DNA of 64,000 bases from Marinococcus halotolerans DSM 16375 (GTDB taxonomy: Bacteria > Bacillota > Bacilli > Bacillales > Marinococcaceae): positions 35,385 to 99,384 of the forward strand of contig NZ_ATVM01000011.1 of assembly GCF_000420725.1 (NCBI RefSeq). The letters run 5' to 3'. Position numbers and translations under genes: made by a program. Shown one piece after another: positions 19,753 to 27,452 of the stretch (position 1 is its first letter; every line of letters starts with the position of its first letter). The notes beneath the pieces are model-generated. The model was not told the DNA's origin, searched no databases, and saw only the letters and a list, made by a program, of their open reading frames with translations.

Positions 19753-20454
19753 GTGAAAAATGTTATCTTTCTGTTTGTGCTGGTGGCCGGTATCATAGTG
19801 GCAGCTCTTGGGGTCTGGCGGTTTTCTCCGTATTCTACCCCGGAGATGTCTCCGGAGGAAATTGAACAGGCTGTGCAGGAACAGTATCAGGGCGACATTA
19901 CGCACGTGGAGAAACAAAACGGTACTTACGAGGTGATGACAGAGCTTGACCGGGGGACTTACCAGCTGCAGGTGGATGCTGAAGACGGAGCGGTCACAGG
20001 CGTCACACGGGTGGCGGGCAATAGCACCGGTGATACAGAAGCTTTAACTGAAGAAGAAGCACGCGCCCGAGCAGAAGAAGAGACCAACTTTTCTGTTGAG
20101 GAGATCGGCCGGGAAACGCGGGAAGGCACGGCCGTGTATGTAGTGGAATTTGCAGAAGGCGAAGCGTTGGAAGAAATGACTATCGATGCCAGGTCTGGAG
20201 AGGTTTTGGAAGAAAAAGAACAGGAAGACAGTGAGGACCGCGAAGAAAGAAACCAAACCGTGCTGAGCGAACAGGAAGCCGCATCTAGGGCGCAGGAAGA
20301 AGTGAATGGGCAAGTGGATGATGTTGATTTTGAAACATCAGATGCCGGGGAGCCATTTTACTACGTGGAGCTTGAACAAAATGATGACGACGAAGCTACG
20401 GTGCAGGTGCACGGCATCACCGGAGAAATACTCTCCGTCACCTGGGATGATTAA
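19753..20454 (+). CDS. Membrane-anchored PepSY-domain protein (YkoI-like)
   Basis: The 233-residue protein has one N-terminal membrane helix (about 4-22) and an acidic extracytoplasmic part. That part contains three PepSY-type repeats (about 30-85, 92-155 and 172-232). Each repeat follows the pattern of an A-x-x-A-rich helix, then E-x-x-Y/V strands, then a final D/G-x-x-G-x-V/I turn such as VDAEDGAVTGV, IDARSGEVLE and VHGITGEILSV. PepSY domains are linked to inhibition or sensing of extracellular peptidases. The gene follows a two-component system and a predicted operator for it. In B. subtilis YkoI occupies the same position. High Glu/Asp content fits a salt-adapted exported protein. Confidence 0.85.
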   Translation: MKNVIFLFVLVAGIIVAALGVWRFSPYSTPEMSPEEIEQAVQEQYQGDITHVEKQNGTYEVMTELDRGTYQLQVDAEDGAVTGVTRVAGNSTGDTEALTEEEARARAEEETNFSVEEIGRETREGTAVYVVEFAEGEALEEMTIDARSGEVLEEKEQEDSEDREERNQTVLSEQEAASRAQEEVNGQVDDVDFETSDAGEPFYYVELEQNDDDEATVQVHGITGEILSVTWDD

Positions 20455-20463
20455 ACGGCTGAA

Positions 20464-20495
20464 GCTGCCTGGAGGATTCCGGGCGGCTTTTTTTT
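20464..20495 (+). terminator. Rho-independent terminator
   Basis: GCTGCCTGG pairs with CCGGGCGGC (one G-T pair), followed by eight T. It separates the two PepSY genes, so the second has its own promoter. Confidence 0.85.
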
Positions 20496-20526
20496 GTCTT
20501 TTTGCTTTTTATGTGCCATTCATGTA

Positions 20527-20583
20527 TTTCTCATCAATTTCTCATTTCCTTATAGGGATATTCTCATGTCGGGCCTTTATAGT
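20527..20583 (+). promoter_or_regulatory. Predicted response-regulator operator and promoter (second copy)
   Basis: An 18-bp copy identical to that at 19690 lies at 20527-20544. A further half-site ATTCTCA (20560-20566) is in the same 11-bp register. It ends 11 bp before TATAGT (20578-20583), the same spacing as in the first operator. Confidence 0.7.
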
Positions 20584-20617
20584 AAAGATGCAACAACAAA
20601 TAAAGGGGGAAATGACC

Positions 20618-21220
20618 ATGAAAGGAAAAGTGCTTGCAGGCAGTCTGGCGGGGGTCACGGCGCTTGGTGCAGTTATTGGTGCAGGAGCTTACACGACCAT
20701 GAATGGAGGCGTGGAAGCAGAAACCTCTTCAAACAAAGCTTCAGAAGAAACAGCTGCAGAAAGCAACGAAAACAATAGCAGTTCTGGTGAGAAAAAAGTT
20801 ACTGCCGATGAAGCTGTGCTGATTGCTGAGGAAGAAACGGGCGGCCAGGCGGTGGAACTGGAGCTGGACATGCAGGAGCAGAAATACGATATAGAGCTTG
20901 AAGGCGAACAGGAATACGATGTAGAAGTAGGCGCGTTCTCGGGTAATGTGACTGAAAAAGAAACCGATGATGATAAAGATAATGAGGAACCGCTGATTCA
21001 GGACGGGGACAGCGTCAGCTTAGAGGATGTCGTGGCTTCGGGTATGGGTGAATTGTCCGGAGAACTGAACGAATGGGAGCTCGACCGTGAAGAGAACGGA
21101 TACGATCTGTCGTTGGAAACGAACGAACAGGAAGGCGACTTTTTCATAAATGATGCAGACGGTACGATCGCTTCGAGGGATATTGAAGACGAGGACGACG
21201 ATGATGATGACGATGATTAA
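20618..21220 (+). CDS. Secreted acidic PepSY-domain protein with aspartate tail
   Basis: The 200-residue protein starts at ATG 20618 after AAAGGGGGAAATGACC; the frame is open upstream but unsupported. A signal peptide occupies about 1-25 (MKGKVLAGSLAGVTALGAVI, then GAGAYTT). A Ser/Asn/Glu-rich linker (35-57) follows. Two PepSY-like units (about 60-110 and 130-187) come next, and the C-terminus is almost pure aspartate (DEDDDDDDDD). The tail could bind Ca or other cations, or serve halophilic solubility. It is preceded by the second copy of the predicted operator. It is probably exported to the cell surface or medium. Confidence 0.8.
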   Translation: MKGKVLAGSLAGVTALGAVIGAGAYTTMNGGVEAETSSNKASEETAAESNENNSSSGEKKVTADEAVLIAEEETGGQAVELELDMQEQKYDIELEGEQEYDVEVGAFSGNVTEKETDDDKDNEEPLIQDGDSVSLEDVVASGMGELSGELNEWELDREENGYDLSLETNEQEGDFFINDADGTIASRDIEDEDDDDDDDD

Positions 21221-21267
21221 AGGCTGACAAAAGCAGATGAACGGGATCCGAAAGGAGTCTTGCAGGG

Positions 21268-21885
21268 ATGGCACTACTGAGGGAAAAGGTGCTGAATTCA
21301 CAGCTGCACCGGGCAAAAAACATCTTATGGAATGAATGGCATCAGGAAAAACGGCCGGGAGCCTGCCCAGGACTTAGAATAGGAGAGAAAGCACCGGCAT
21401 TTTCGCTGCCCGGCATGGACGGAGAAAATGTTACGTTAAACCAGCTGCTCCTCCAGGGGCCGGTAGTGCTTCTGTTCTGTTTTGGCGGCTGGGTACATGC
21501 AGAAACAGAACGGCTGCGGAGCTACCAGGAGGCGTCCCCGCTGCTTCGGCAGATGGGCGCCCAGATCGTAGTAGCTGCCAGTGAACAGGTGTCTGCGCTT
21601 CAGGAAGAACTGAAGCATATGTCCTTCACGGGAAAAGTGCTTGCAGATACAAATGCTGTGGCAGCCTCCTGGTATAATGCGTGCATCTCCTGCCGGGATT
21701 ACCTGCTTCAGGATGTCCCGGAGGTTAAAGCGGCCCTGCGCCATAGCGGATATCATTCGTATTGTCCTGCAGACGTAACGTACGTCATCGATCAGGACGG
21801 CACGGTGGCAGTCTCTGTCTGGGAAGCCGCCCAACCGGATCCCTACTGGATCGTCAACGAGCTTATTCAATTGAAGGAAAGATAA
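21268..21885 (+). CDS. Peroxiredoxin-like (AhpC/TSA fold) protein lacking the usual cysteine
   Basis: The 205-residue protein has an AhpC/TSA thioredoxin fold from about residue 38 (IGEKAPAFSLPGMDGENVTL) to the end (ADVTYVIDQDGTVAVSVWE). Relatives typically read GGWCPYCNLELR at the active site. Here the segment is GGWVHAETERLR, so the peroxidatic Cys position is Val76 and the second Cys is Glu79. Other cysteines are Cys71, a C-x-x-C at 139-142 (CISC) and Cys166. The start ATG 21268 has GAAAGGAG upstream. It is a single gene after the PepSY genes. Classic peroxidase activity is doubtful; CISC might provide redox function. Confidence 0.75.
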   Translation: MALLREKVLNSQLHRAKNILWNEWHQEKRPGACPGLRIGEKAPAFSLPGMDGENVTLNQLLLQGPVVLLFCFGGWVHAETERLRSYQEASPLLRQMGAQIVVAASEQVSALQEELKHMSFTGKVLADTNAVAASWYNACISCRDYLLQDVPEVKAALRHSGYHSYCPADVTYVIDQDGTVAVSVWEAAQPDPYWIVNELIQLKER

Positions 21886-21918
21886 AACCCCGCCTGAAAA
21901 GGTGATGAAATATGGAGA

Positions 21919-21947
21919 AGCAGCCGGCTTAAACGCGGGCTGCTTTT
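21919..21947 (+). terminator. Rho-independent terminator
   Basis: AGCAGCC pairs with GGCTGCT around a loop of about 12 nt, followed by TTTTG. Confidence 0.65.
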
Positions 21948-22214
21948 GTTTGGGATAACGCTGAAAGTATCAAGAATTTACCGAAAATTATTCCACGTAC
22001 ATAAAGCGCTGAAATAAATGTATGCCTGTATGTAGTAGTGCAGACCGTGCCAGTTTTTATAAACGACTAGATATAGAAGCAGGCCTTACTTACTGAATTT
22101 TTTTCTGTCAGAAAATGTGCACAATTCCAGGGGTAGAATCGCGGAGTATAAGGAAGTATAGCAGAGATTTTAATTGTCAAGAGGATGAACCGAAAAATAT
22201 CTATATCATGTATG

Positions 22215-22243
22215 TTGAAAAAGATGATTACACCATATATAGT
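22215..22243 (+). promoter_or_regulatory. SigA promoter of nrdIEF
   Basis: TTGAAA (22215-22220) and TATAGT (22238-22243) are separated by 17 bp. Confidence 0.7.
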
Positions 22244-22245
22244 AG
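22230..22245. promoter_or_regulatory. NrdR box over the nrd -10
   Basis: ACACCATATATAGTAG matches ACACTATATATAGTGT at 13 of 16 positions and covers the -10 hexamer. A weaker candidate, GGTATATGAATAGTGT, follows at 22247-22262. The centre distance of 17 bp is shorter than the usual two-box spacing near 31 bp, so only the first box is proposed with some confidence. Confidence 0.55.
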
Positions 22246-22302
22246 TGGTATATGAATAGTGTACACAGGATTGTACATTTTAGAAAGCAGGGAGGGGATT
22301 CG

Positions 22303-22698
22303 GTGATACCGATCATTTTTGATTCTATGACGGGCAACGTGAAGCGTTTTGCAGAAAAAATCCCGTTTGACCGGGTGTACAGTCTGAATGAAGCGGATCA
22401 AATCGATGAACCGTTTATCCTTATCACCTATACGAAGGGATTTGGGAATATTCCCGAATCCACAGAAGCATTTCTCGAGGATCATGCAGAGCAGCTTCTC
22501 GCTGTGGCATCGAGCGGAAATAAAGTATGGGGAGACAATTTTGCCAAAAGCGCTAACCAGATTGCAGTTAACTACAACGTTCCTATACTCCATAAATTCG
22601 AACTGAGCGGAACAAAAAACGATGTGTCCATTTTCGCAGAGGAGGCGATGAAAGTTGCAACAAACACAAACCACCGACTGGATCCAGTTAAACAATGA
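22303..22698 (+). CDS. nrdI: Ribonucleotide reductase stimulatory flavodoxin NrdI
   Basis: NrdI is the flavodoxin-like protein that supplies oxidant to assemble the dimanganese-tyrosyl cofactor of NrdF. The FMN phosphate loop is FDSMTGNVKRFAEK. The glycine-rich segment TYTKGFGNIPESTEAFLE and GNKVWGDNFA are family hallmarks. The frame is open back to 22252, but GGGAGGGG (22290-22297) selects GTG 22303, giving 131 residues. It overlaps nrdE by 44 bp, a tightly coupled nrdI-nrdE arrangement. Confidence 0.93.
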   Translation: MIPIIFDSMTGNVKRFAEKIPFDRVYSLNEADQIDEPFILITYTKGFGNIPESTEAFLEDHAEQLLAVASSGNKVWGDNFAKSANQIAVNYNVPILHKFELSGTKNDVSIFAEEAMKVATNTNHRLDPVKQ

Positions 22699-24757
22699 AA
22701 TCATGTTCCAAAAGGACGGGTCCTTTCAATTTGAAAAAGACAAAGAAGCCGTTTATCAATACTTCATTCAATACGTTAATCAGCACACCGTTTTCTTTCA
22801 CGATCTGAAAGAAAAGCTCGACTACCTGCTCGAAAATGACTTTTATGAAAAAGAATTCCTCGAGGCGTATTCATTTGAAGAAATTGAGCGCGTCTACAAT
22901 CTGTGCTATGAAAAGAAATTCCGTTTTCCGTCATTCATGAGCGCGTTTAAATTTTACAATGATTATGCGCTGAAAACCAATGATCAGAAAATGATCCTTG
23001 AGCGCTTTGAAGACCGGGTGGCTGTAGTGGCCCTTTATTTCGGCAATGGAAATGCGGAGAAAGCTGAGCAGTTTGCAGAAATGATGATGAGCCAGGATTA
23101 TCAGCCGAGCACCCCGACGTTCCTGAATGCCGGCAGAAAACGGCGCGGAGAATTAGTCAGCTGCTTCCTGCTTGAAGTAAACGACTCTTTAAACGACATC
23201 TCCCGGGCTGTTGATATTTCCATGCAGCTGTCCAAGGTAGGCGGCGGTGTATCGCTGAACTTATCGAAGCTCCGGGCGAAGGGTGAAGCCATTAAAGACG
23301 TGGAAAACGCGACAAAAGGCGTCGTCGGCGTAATGAAGCTGCTCGATAACGCTTTTCGTTACGCAGATCAGATGGGACAGCGCCAGGGCTCCGGCGCGGC
23401 GTATTTGAACATTTTTCACCGGGATATTCACGACTTCCTGGACTCCAAGAAAATTTCGGCCGATGAGGATGTGCGTGTTAAAACCCTGTCGATCGGAGTC
23501 GTGATTCCGGACAAATTCGTTGAACTCGCCCGTCAGGATAAAGACATGTACCTGTTCTATCCGCATACAGTTTACCGGGCGTACGGTGAACATCTTGATG
23601 AAATGGATATGAGCGAAATGTACGATAAGCTTGTCGAGGACGACCGCGTGAAAAAAGACAAAGTCAATGCCCGCCGCATGCTTGAAAAGCTGGCGATCCT
23701 CCGGTCGGAATCCGGGTATCCGTACCTGATGTTCCAGGATAATGTGAATCGTGCGCATGCTTTGAATAACGTATCTAAAGTGAAATTCTCCAACCTCTGT
23801 TCTGAAGTGCTTCAGGCGTCTGAAGTATCAAGCTACACGGATTACGGCGAGGAAGACGAAGTTGGACTCGATATTTCCTGCAACCTTGGCTCGCTAAACA
23901 TTGCCAATGTCATGAAGCACAAAACAATCAAGGATACAGTGAAGCTCGCCACCGATTCGCTGACTCACGTAGCAACGCACACCAACATTACAAATGCTCC
24001 GGCTGTGCGCCGCGGCAACCAGATGATGAAATCCATCGGTCTCGGAGCGATGAACCTGCACGGCTTTTTGGCGCAGAATCATATCGCGTACGAAAGCGAG
24101 GAAGCACGGGAATTCGCCGATTTCTTCTTTATGGCTGTAAACTTCTATTCCATCCAGCGTTCGATGGAGCTTGCCAAAGAGACAGGAGAAACGTTCTACG
24201 GATTCGAAGGCTCCAGCTATGCAGACGGCTCTTACTTTGATAAGTACCTGAACCGTTCCTACCTCCCGTCTTCGGCTAAAATCGCCGGCCTGTTTGAAGG
24301 CATGGCTATACCGGATGCGGAAGACTGGAAAGAACTGATGGAGCAGGTACAGACGCACGGGTTGTTCCACAGCTACCGCCTGGCGATCGCGCCAACCGGC
24401 TCCATTTCCTATGTACAGTCGGCAACAGCTTCCGTTATGCCTATCATGGAGCGCATTGAAGAACGGACGTACGGCAACTCGAAAACGTATTACCCAATGC
24501 CGGGTCTCGCACCGGATAACTGGTTCTACTACAAAGCGGCGTATGACATGGACATGTTCAACGTGGTGGATATGATCGCAGCTATCCAGGAACACATCGA
24601 CCAGGGCATCAGCTTTACTCTCTTTGTACGTGACACCATCACTACAAGAGATCTGAACCGAATTGATCTCTACGCTCATCATAAAGGTATCAAGACGATT
24701 TACTATGCGCGGACAAAAGACACAGGACAGGACGACTGCCTCTCCTGCGTCGTGTAA
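22655..24757 (+). CDS. nrdE: Class Ib ribonucleotide reductase, catalytic subunit NrdE
   Basis: It reduces ribonucleoside diphosphates to deoxyribonucleotides. The 700-residue alpha subunit shows TPTFLNAGRKRRGELVSCFL with the first active-site cysteine. NLCSEVLQ, the SCNLGSLNIAN segment with the thiyl-radical cysteine, and APTGSISYVQSAT follow. The C-terminal redox pair is DDCLSC, close to the end. It starts at TTG 22655 inside nrdI, with GAGGAGG at 22638-22644. nrdF follows after 18 bp. No nrdH glutaredoxin is present; a thioredoxin-like gene lies 2 kb downstream on the other strand. Confidence 0.96.
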   Translation: MQQTQTTDWIQLNNEIMFQKDGSFQFEKDKEAVYQYFIQYVNQHTVFFHDLKEKLDYLLENDFYEKEFLEAYSFEEIERVYNLCYEKKFRFPSFMSAFKFYNDYALKTNDQKMILERFEDRVAVVALYFGNGNAEKAEQFAEMMMSQDYQPSTPTFLNAGRKRRGELVSCFLLEVNDSLNDISRAVDISMQLSKVGGGVSLNLSKLRAKGEAIKDVENATKGVVGVMKLLDNAFRYADQMGQRQGSGAAYLNIFHRDIHDFLDSKKISADEDVRVKTLSIGVVIPDKFVELARQDKDMYLFYPHTVYRAYGEHLDEMDMSEMYDKLVEDDRVKKDKVNARRMLEKLAILRSESGYPYLMFQDNVNRAHALNNVSKVKFSNLCSEVLQASEVSSYTDYGEEDEVGLDISCNLGSLNIANVMKHKTIKDTVKLATDSLTHVATHTNITNAPAVRRGNQMMKSIGLGAMNLHGFLAQNHIAYESEEAREFADFFFMAVNFYSIQRSMELAKETGETFYGFEGSSYADGSYFDKYLNRSYLPSSAKIAGLFEGMAIPDAEDWKELMEQVQTHGLFHSYRLAIAPTGSISYVQSATASVMPIMERIEERTYGNSKTYYPMPGLAPDNWFYYKAAYDMDMFNVVDMIAAIQEHIDQGISFTLFVRDTITTRDLNRIDLYAHHKGIKTIYYARTKDTGQDDCLSCVV

Positions 24758-24775
24758 AGAAAGGAGCACCACCCC

Positions 24776-25747
24776 ATGAATCAAATATTTGACGCAGCCG
24801 ACTGGTCAAAACAAGACGACGACTTTACGCAGATGTTTTACAGCCAGAACGTAAAACAGTTCTGGCTTCCAGAGGAAATATCACTCAACGGGGATCTGCT
24901 CACCTGGAAATATTTATCCGATGAAGAAAAAGACACCTATATGAAAGTGCTCGCCGGCTTGACCCTGCTCGATACAGAGCAGGGAAATGTTGGCATGCCA
25001 AAGGTTGCCGAGCAGGTGGAAGGCCACCAGCGCAAAGCAGTGTTAAACTTTATGGCAATGATGGAAAATGCGGTGCACGCAAAATCCTATTCGAACATTT
25101 TCATGACGCTTGCTTCGACAGAAGTAATTAATGAGCTGTTTGAATGGGTGAAGGAAAATCCGCACCTGCAGAAAAAAGCTACCCGTATTGTAGAGCAGTA
25201 TAATAAGATCGAGGACGGGGACGAAATTTCTCTGTATAAAGCTATGGTGGCTTCCGTTTACCTTGAAAGCTTTTTATTCTACAGCGGCTTTTATTATCCG
25301 CTTTATTTCTACGGCCAGGGTAAGCTCATGCAGAGCGGGGAGATCATTAACCTGATTATCCGCGACGAAGCGATCCACGGTGTGTACGTTGGCCTTCTGG
25401 CACAGGAAATTTACAAGCGCCAGACACCGGAAAAGCAGGAAGAGCTGCGTGAATTCGCCCATGATCTGCTCATGGAGCTGTATGACAATGAGCTGCTTTA
25501 CACCGAACAGCTTTATGATCCGGTAGGACTGACCTCCGATGTGAAAAAGTTCCTTCGGTACAATGCCAACAAAGCACTAATGAACTTAGGTCTGGATGCG
25601 TATTTTGAAGAGGAAGAAATTAACCCGATTGTATTAAACGGCATGGATACAAAAACAAAATCCCATGATTTCTTCTCGATGAAAGGAAACGGCTATAAAA
25701 AAGCAACGGTAGAGCCGGTCCGGGATGAAGATTTCATTTTCGATTAA
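24776..25747 (+). CDS. nrdF: Class Ib ribonucleotide reductase, radical subunit NrdF
   Basis: NrdF carries the Mn2 (or Fe2)-tyrosyl radical. The 323-residue ferritin-like helical protein has metal ligands in [10 protein letters not shown], in [15 protein letters not shown] (Glu and His), and in [13 protein letters not shown]. The start ATG 24776 follows AAAGGAGCACCACCCC. It is the third gene of nrdI-nrdE-nrdF and is closed by a terminator at 25751. Confidence 0.96.
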   Translation: MNQIFDAADWSKQDDDFTQMFYSQNVKQFWLPEEISLNGDLLTWKYLSDEEKDTYMKVLAGLTLLDTEQGNVGMPKVAEQVEGHQRKAVLNFMAMMENAVHAKSYSNIFMTLASTEVINELFEWVKENPHLQKKATRIVEQYNKIEDGDEISLYKAMVASVYLESFLFYSGFYYPLYFYGQGKLMQSGEIINLIIRDEAIHGVYVGLLAQEIYKRQTPEKQEELREFAHDLLMELYDNELLYTEQLYDPVGLTSDVKKFLRYNANKALMNLGLDAYFEEEEINPIVLNGMDTKTKSHDFFSMKGNGYKKATVEPVRDEDFIFD

Positions 25748-25750
25748 TAA

Positions 25751-25779
25751 AAAAAGCCGGGCTCCTGCCTGGCTTTTTT
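25751..25779 (+). terminator. Rho-independent terminator after nrdF
   Basis: AAAAAGCCGGGC pairs with GCCTGGCTTTTT around TCCT. Confidence 0.88.
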
Positions 25780-25844
25780 AATGTGTATTAAAAAAAGTTC
25801 CGCTATAATAAAATACAGATGAACATACCAAAGAGGTGAACAAT

Positions 25845-26468
25845 ATGGGGAAAATGGACGAAATGATCGTGGTAGCACCGAGAGAGCAGGTATTTGCACG
25901 CGAAGCCCGCACGTTTCACGGGGTGCAGGACGAGCAGCAGCAAATTCAGGAAATTATCGGAACAATCGCGGATACATATATGGAAAAAAGACGGGGGGAC
26001 GCCGAAGAAGACCCGTCTTGGAAACAGCCGATTCCCTATGTGGTTATACGCAGGGGCGAAGAATTATTCGCATACGAACGGCTTGCCGGCGGAGGAGAAG
26101 GAAGGCTGCATAATAAATTGTCCCTCGGGTTCGGGGGGCATATGAATGCCGAACCCGGTGTTTCGACATTTCAGGAGCTGCTGCATACAAATGCTGACCG
26201 TGAACTTGAAGAAGAACTGCATATTTCCTCTCTGGAAGGAGCGGAAATGCAGGCGCTTGGGCTGATTAATGATGACAATAACGCCGTCGGTGAAGTGCAT
26301 CTTGGTATTTTATACACTTTTGTCCTTCCGGAGCACGTGGACGTGCAGGTAAAAGAAACCGAGCAGATTCGTGGCTTCTGGACGAGCGTGGAGGAGCTTT
26401 CCCAGCCGGAGACCTATGAACGGCTTGAGACATGGTCGCAATTCGTTGTAGATATTCTGGATAAATAA
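25845..26468 (+). CDS. NUDIX-fold phosphoesterase-like protein
   Basis: The 207-residue protein resembles the predicted phosphoesterase branch of the NUDIX superfamily (COG4112 type). A core strand PYVVIRRGEELFAYER is followed by GFGGHMN. A long helix carries the diagnostic RELEEELHI, the metal-binding part of the NUDIX box. The spacing between GGH and REL-EE is longer than in classical NUDIX hydrolases. The frame extends to GTG 25836, but AGAGGTGA favours ATG 25845. It is monocistronic between terminators. The substrate is unknown. Confidence 0.8.
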   Translation: MGKMDEMIVVAPREQVFAREARTFHGVQDEQQQIQEIIGTIADTYMEKRRGDAEEDPSWKQPIPYVVIRRGEELFAYERLAGGGEGRLHNKLSLGFGGHMNAEPGVSTFQELLHTNADRELEEELHISSLEGAEMQALGLINDDNNAVGEVHLGILYTFVLPEHVDVQVKETEQIRGFWTSVEELSQPETYERLETWSQFVVDILDK

Positions 26469-26471
26469 GCA

Positions 26472-26508
26472 AGAAGCTGTTTCCGGGCAAAGGAAACAGC
26501 TTCTTGTT
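26472..26508. terminator. Bidirectional terminator
   Basis: AAGAAGCTGTTTCC pairs exactly with GGAAACAGCTTCTT around GGGCAAA. It separates the convergent NUDIX-like and AhpD-like genes. Confidence 0.85.
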
Positions 26509-26859
26509 TTACTTATCGTTTAACTGCTGCAGGGCGTCAAGACCTATCGTCACTGCTTCACTCATGGACTCGCCGCCGCCAAAAGCTGCTGCGACACCCA
26601 TATATTCTTTGATTTCATCCTCCGAACAGCCATGATGGAGACACTGATCCATATGGTAAACGATGCATGTAGTATCTCCCTGATGAACGCCAATAGCAAG
26701 TGCCGTCAAATGCTTTTGAGCAGTCGAAACCTCGCCGCTTTCAAAGGCACTCGAGGTAAAGCGATTGTAATTTTTTGCGATTTCCTGATAGGATTCACTG
26801 AATTGCTCTATGCCACGGCGATATTCGCTCAATATTTCTTTTGCATCAATAACTGCCAT
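26509..26859 (-). CDS. Carboxymuconolactone decarboxylase / AhpD-like protein
   Basis: This 116-residue helical protein is of the CMD family. The conserved core reads STAQKHLTALAIGVHQGDTTCIVYH, split here as STAQKHLTALAIGVHQ then GDTTCIVYH. It ends in a C-terminal EAVTIGLDALQQL helix. AhpD proteins have C-x-x-C-x3-H; here Cys65 and His69 keep the second Cys and the His, while the first Cys is Asp62. Cys73 is nearby. Start ATG 26859 (reverse) follows AAAGGAG; the upstream GTG at 26868 is too close to it. A thiol peroxidase-support role is plausible but unproven. Confidence 0.8.
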   Translation of the reverse strand: MAVIDAKEILSEYRRGIEQFSESYQEIAKNYNRFTSSAFESGEVSTAQKHLTALAIGVHQGDTTCIVYHMDQCLHHGCSEDEIKEYMGVAAAFGGGESMSEAVTIGLDALQQLNDK

Positions 26860-26936
26860 AATGCTCACTCCTTTTTAGTGTGCTGCAGGAAGCATTCCCG
26901 GTTCTGGCAATTTCAAACAATGTAAGCGGGCAATAA

Positions 26937-26963
26937 AAAACCTGCCGGAATCCGACAGGTGCA
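26937..26963 (-). terminator. Rho-independent terminator after the thioredoxin-like gene
   Basis: On the reverse strand ACCTGTCGG pairs with CCGGCAGGT, followed by TTTTTTA. Confidence 0.8.
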
Positions 26964-26965
26964 CT

Positions 26966-27292
26966 TTAGTAATATTTGGAGAAAAAGTCGCCGACCTGAC
27001 CTGGAGTTTTAGCGTCTGCGCTGTGCAGATGGCCGATCTTTTCTCCGTTCTGAAATACAAGAATACTCGGTATGCCCATTACTTCCTGTTCGCTTGTAAT
27101 GTCTGGCAGCTGTTCAGTGTCAATTTTATGAAACGGGACGCTGTCAAAGCGGTTCAGTACATCATCTATAAACATATCAAGTCTCCGGCAGTCCGGACAC
27201 CATCCCGCTGAAAATTCTACTGCCACCGGGGCGTCTGTTTGTATAGTCCTCTCAAAAGAGTCCTTAGATTCAATGCGATTATCCGTAGTCAT
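26966..27292 (-). CDS. Thioredoxin-family protein
   Basis: This 108-residue thioredoxin fold has the redox motif WCPDC (Cys32, Cys35) in FSAGWCPDCRRL and the cis-proline segment MGIPSILVFQNGEKIG. The Pro-Asp pair differs from WCGPC of TrxA and is seen in the YtpP-like thioredoxins of Bacillus. Start ATG 27292 (reverse) is preceded by AAAGGAGCG. A promoter with TTGCAC (27345-27350) and TACAAT (27323-27328), 16 bp apart, lies upstream. Its target is unknown. It neighbours an AhpD-like gene and class Ib ribonucleotide reductase, both users of thiol reductants. Confidence 0.9.
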   Translation of the reverse strand: MTTDNRIESKDSFERTIQTDAPVAVEFSAGWCPDCRRLDMFIDDVLNRFDSVPFHKIDTEQLPDITSEQEVMGIPSILVFQNGEKIGHLHSADAKTPGQVGDFFSKYY

Positions 27293-27452
27293 TATTGATT
27301 CGCTCCTTTCATGCTGTTCTCCATTGTAACAAAGGCATAAAAATGTGCAAAAAAATAATGGGAATAATGTTTCAACTGGAAAACCCTGTTAGAATAAACA
27401 TATACATACTTAACATTCACGTATTAAGCTTTTGACGGGAGGAGGAGCTGTA

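Larger units (their letters stand above)
21948..22302. other. Intergenic region upstream of nrdIEF
   Basis: This AT-rich stretch holds an inverted repeat TTTTCTG-T-CAGAAAA (22101-22115), whose spacing does not match CodY. It also holds the nrd promoter with an NrdR-like box, and a palindrome GTGTACAC at 22259-22266. No small gene is supported. Confidence 0.5.

Noticed and set aside
22101..22115. CodY box upstream of nrdI
   Set aside because: The repeat TTTTCTG-T-CAGAAAA has longer arms and different centre spacing from the CodY consensus AATTTTCWGAAAATT.
23894..24784. 296-codon reverse frame antisense to nrdE
   Set aside because: It is a shadow frame rich in His/Cys/Arg with no initiation signal; nrdE covers it fully.
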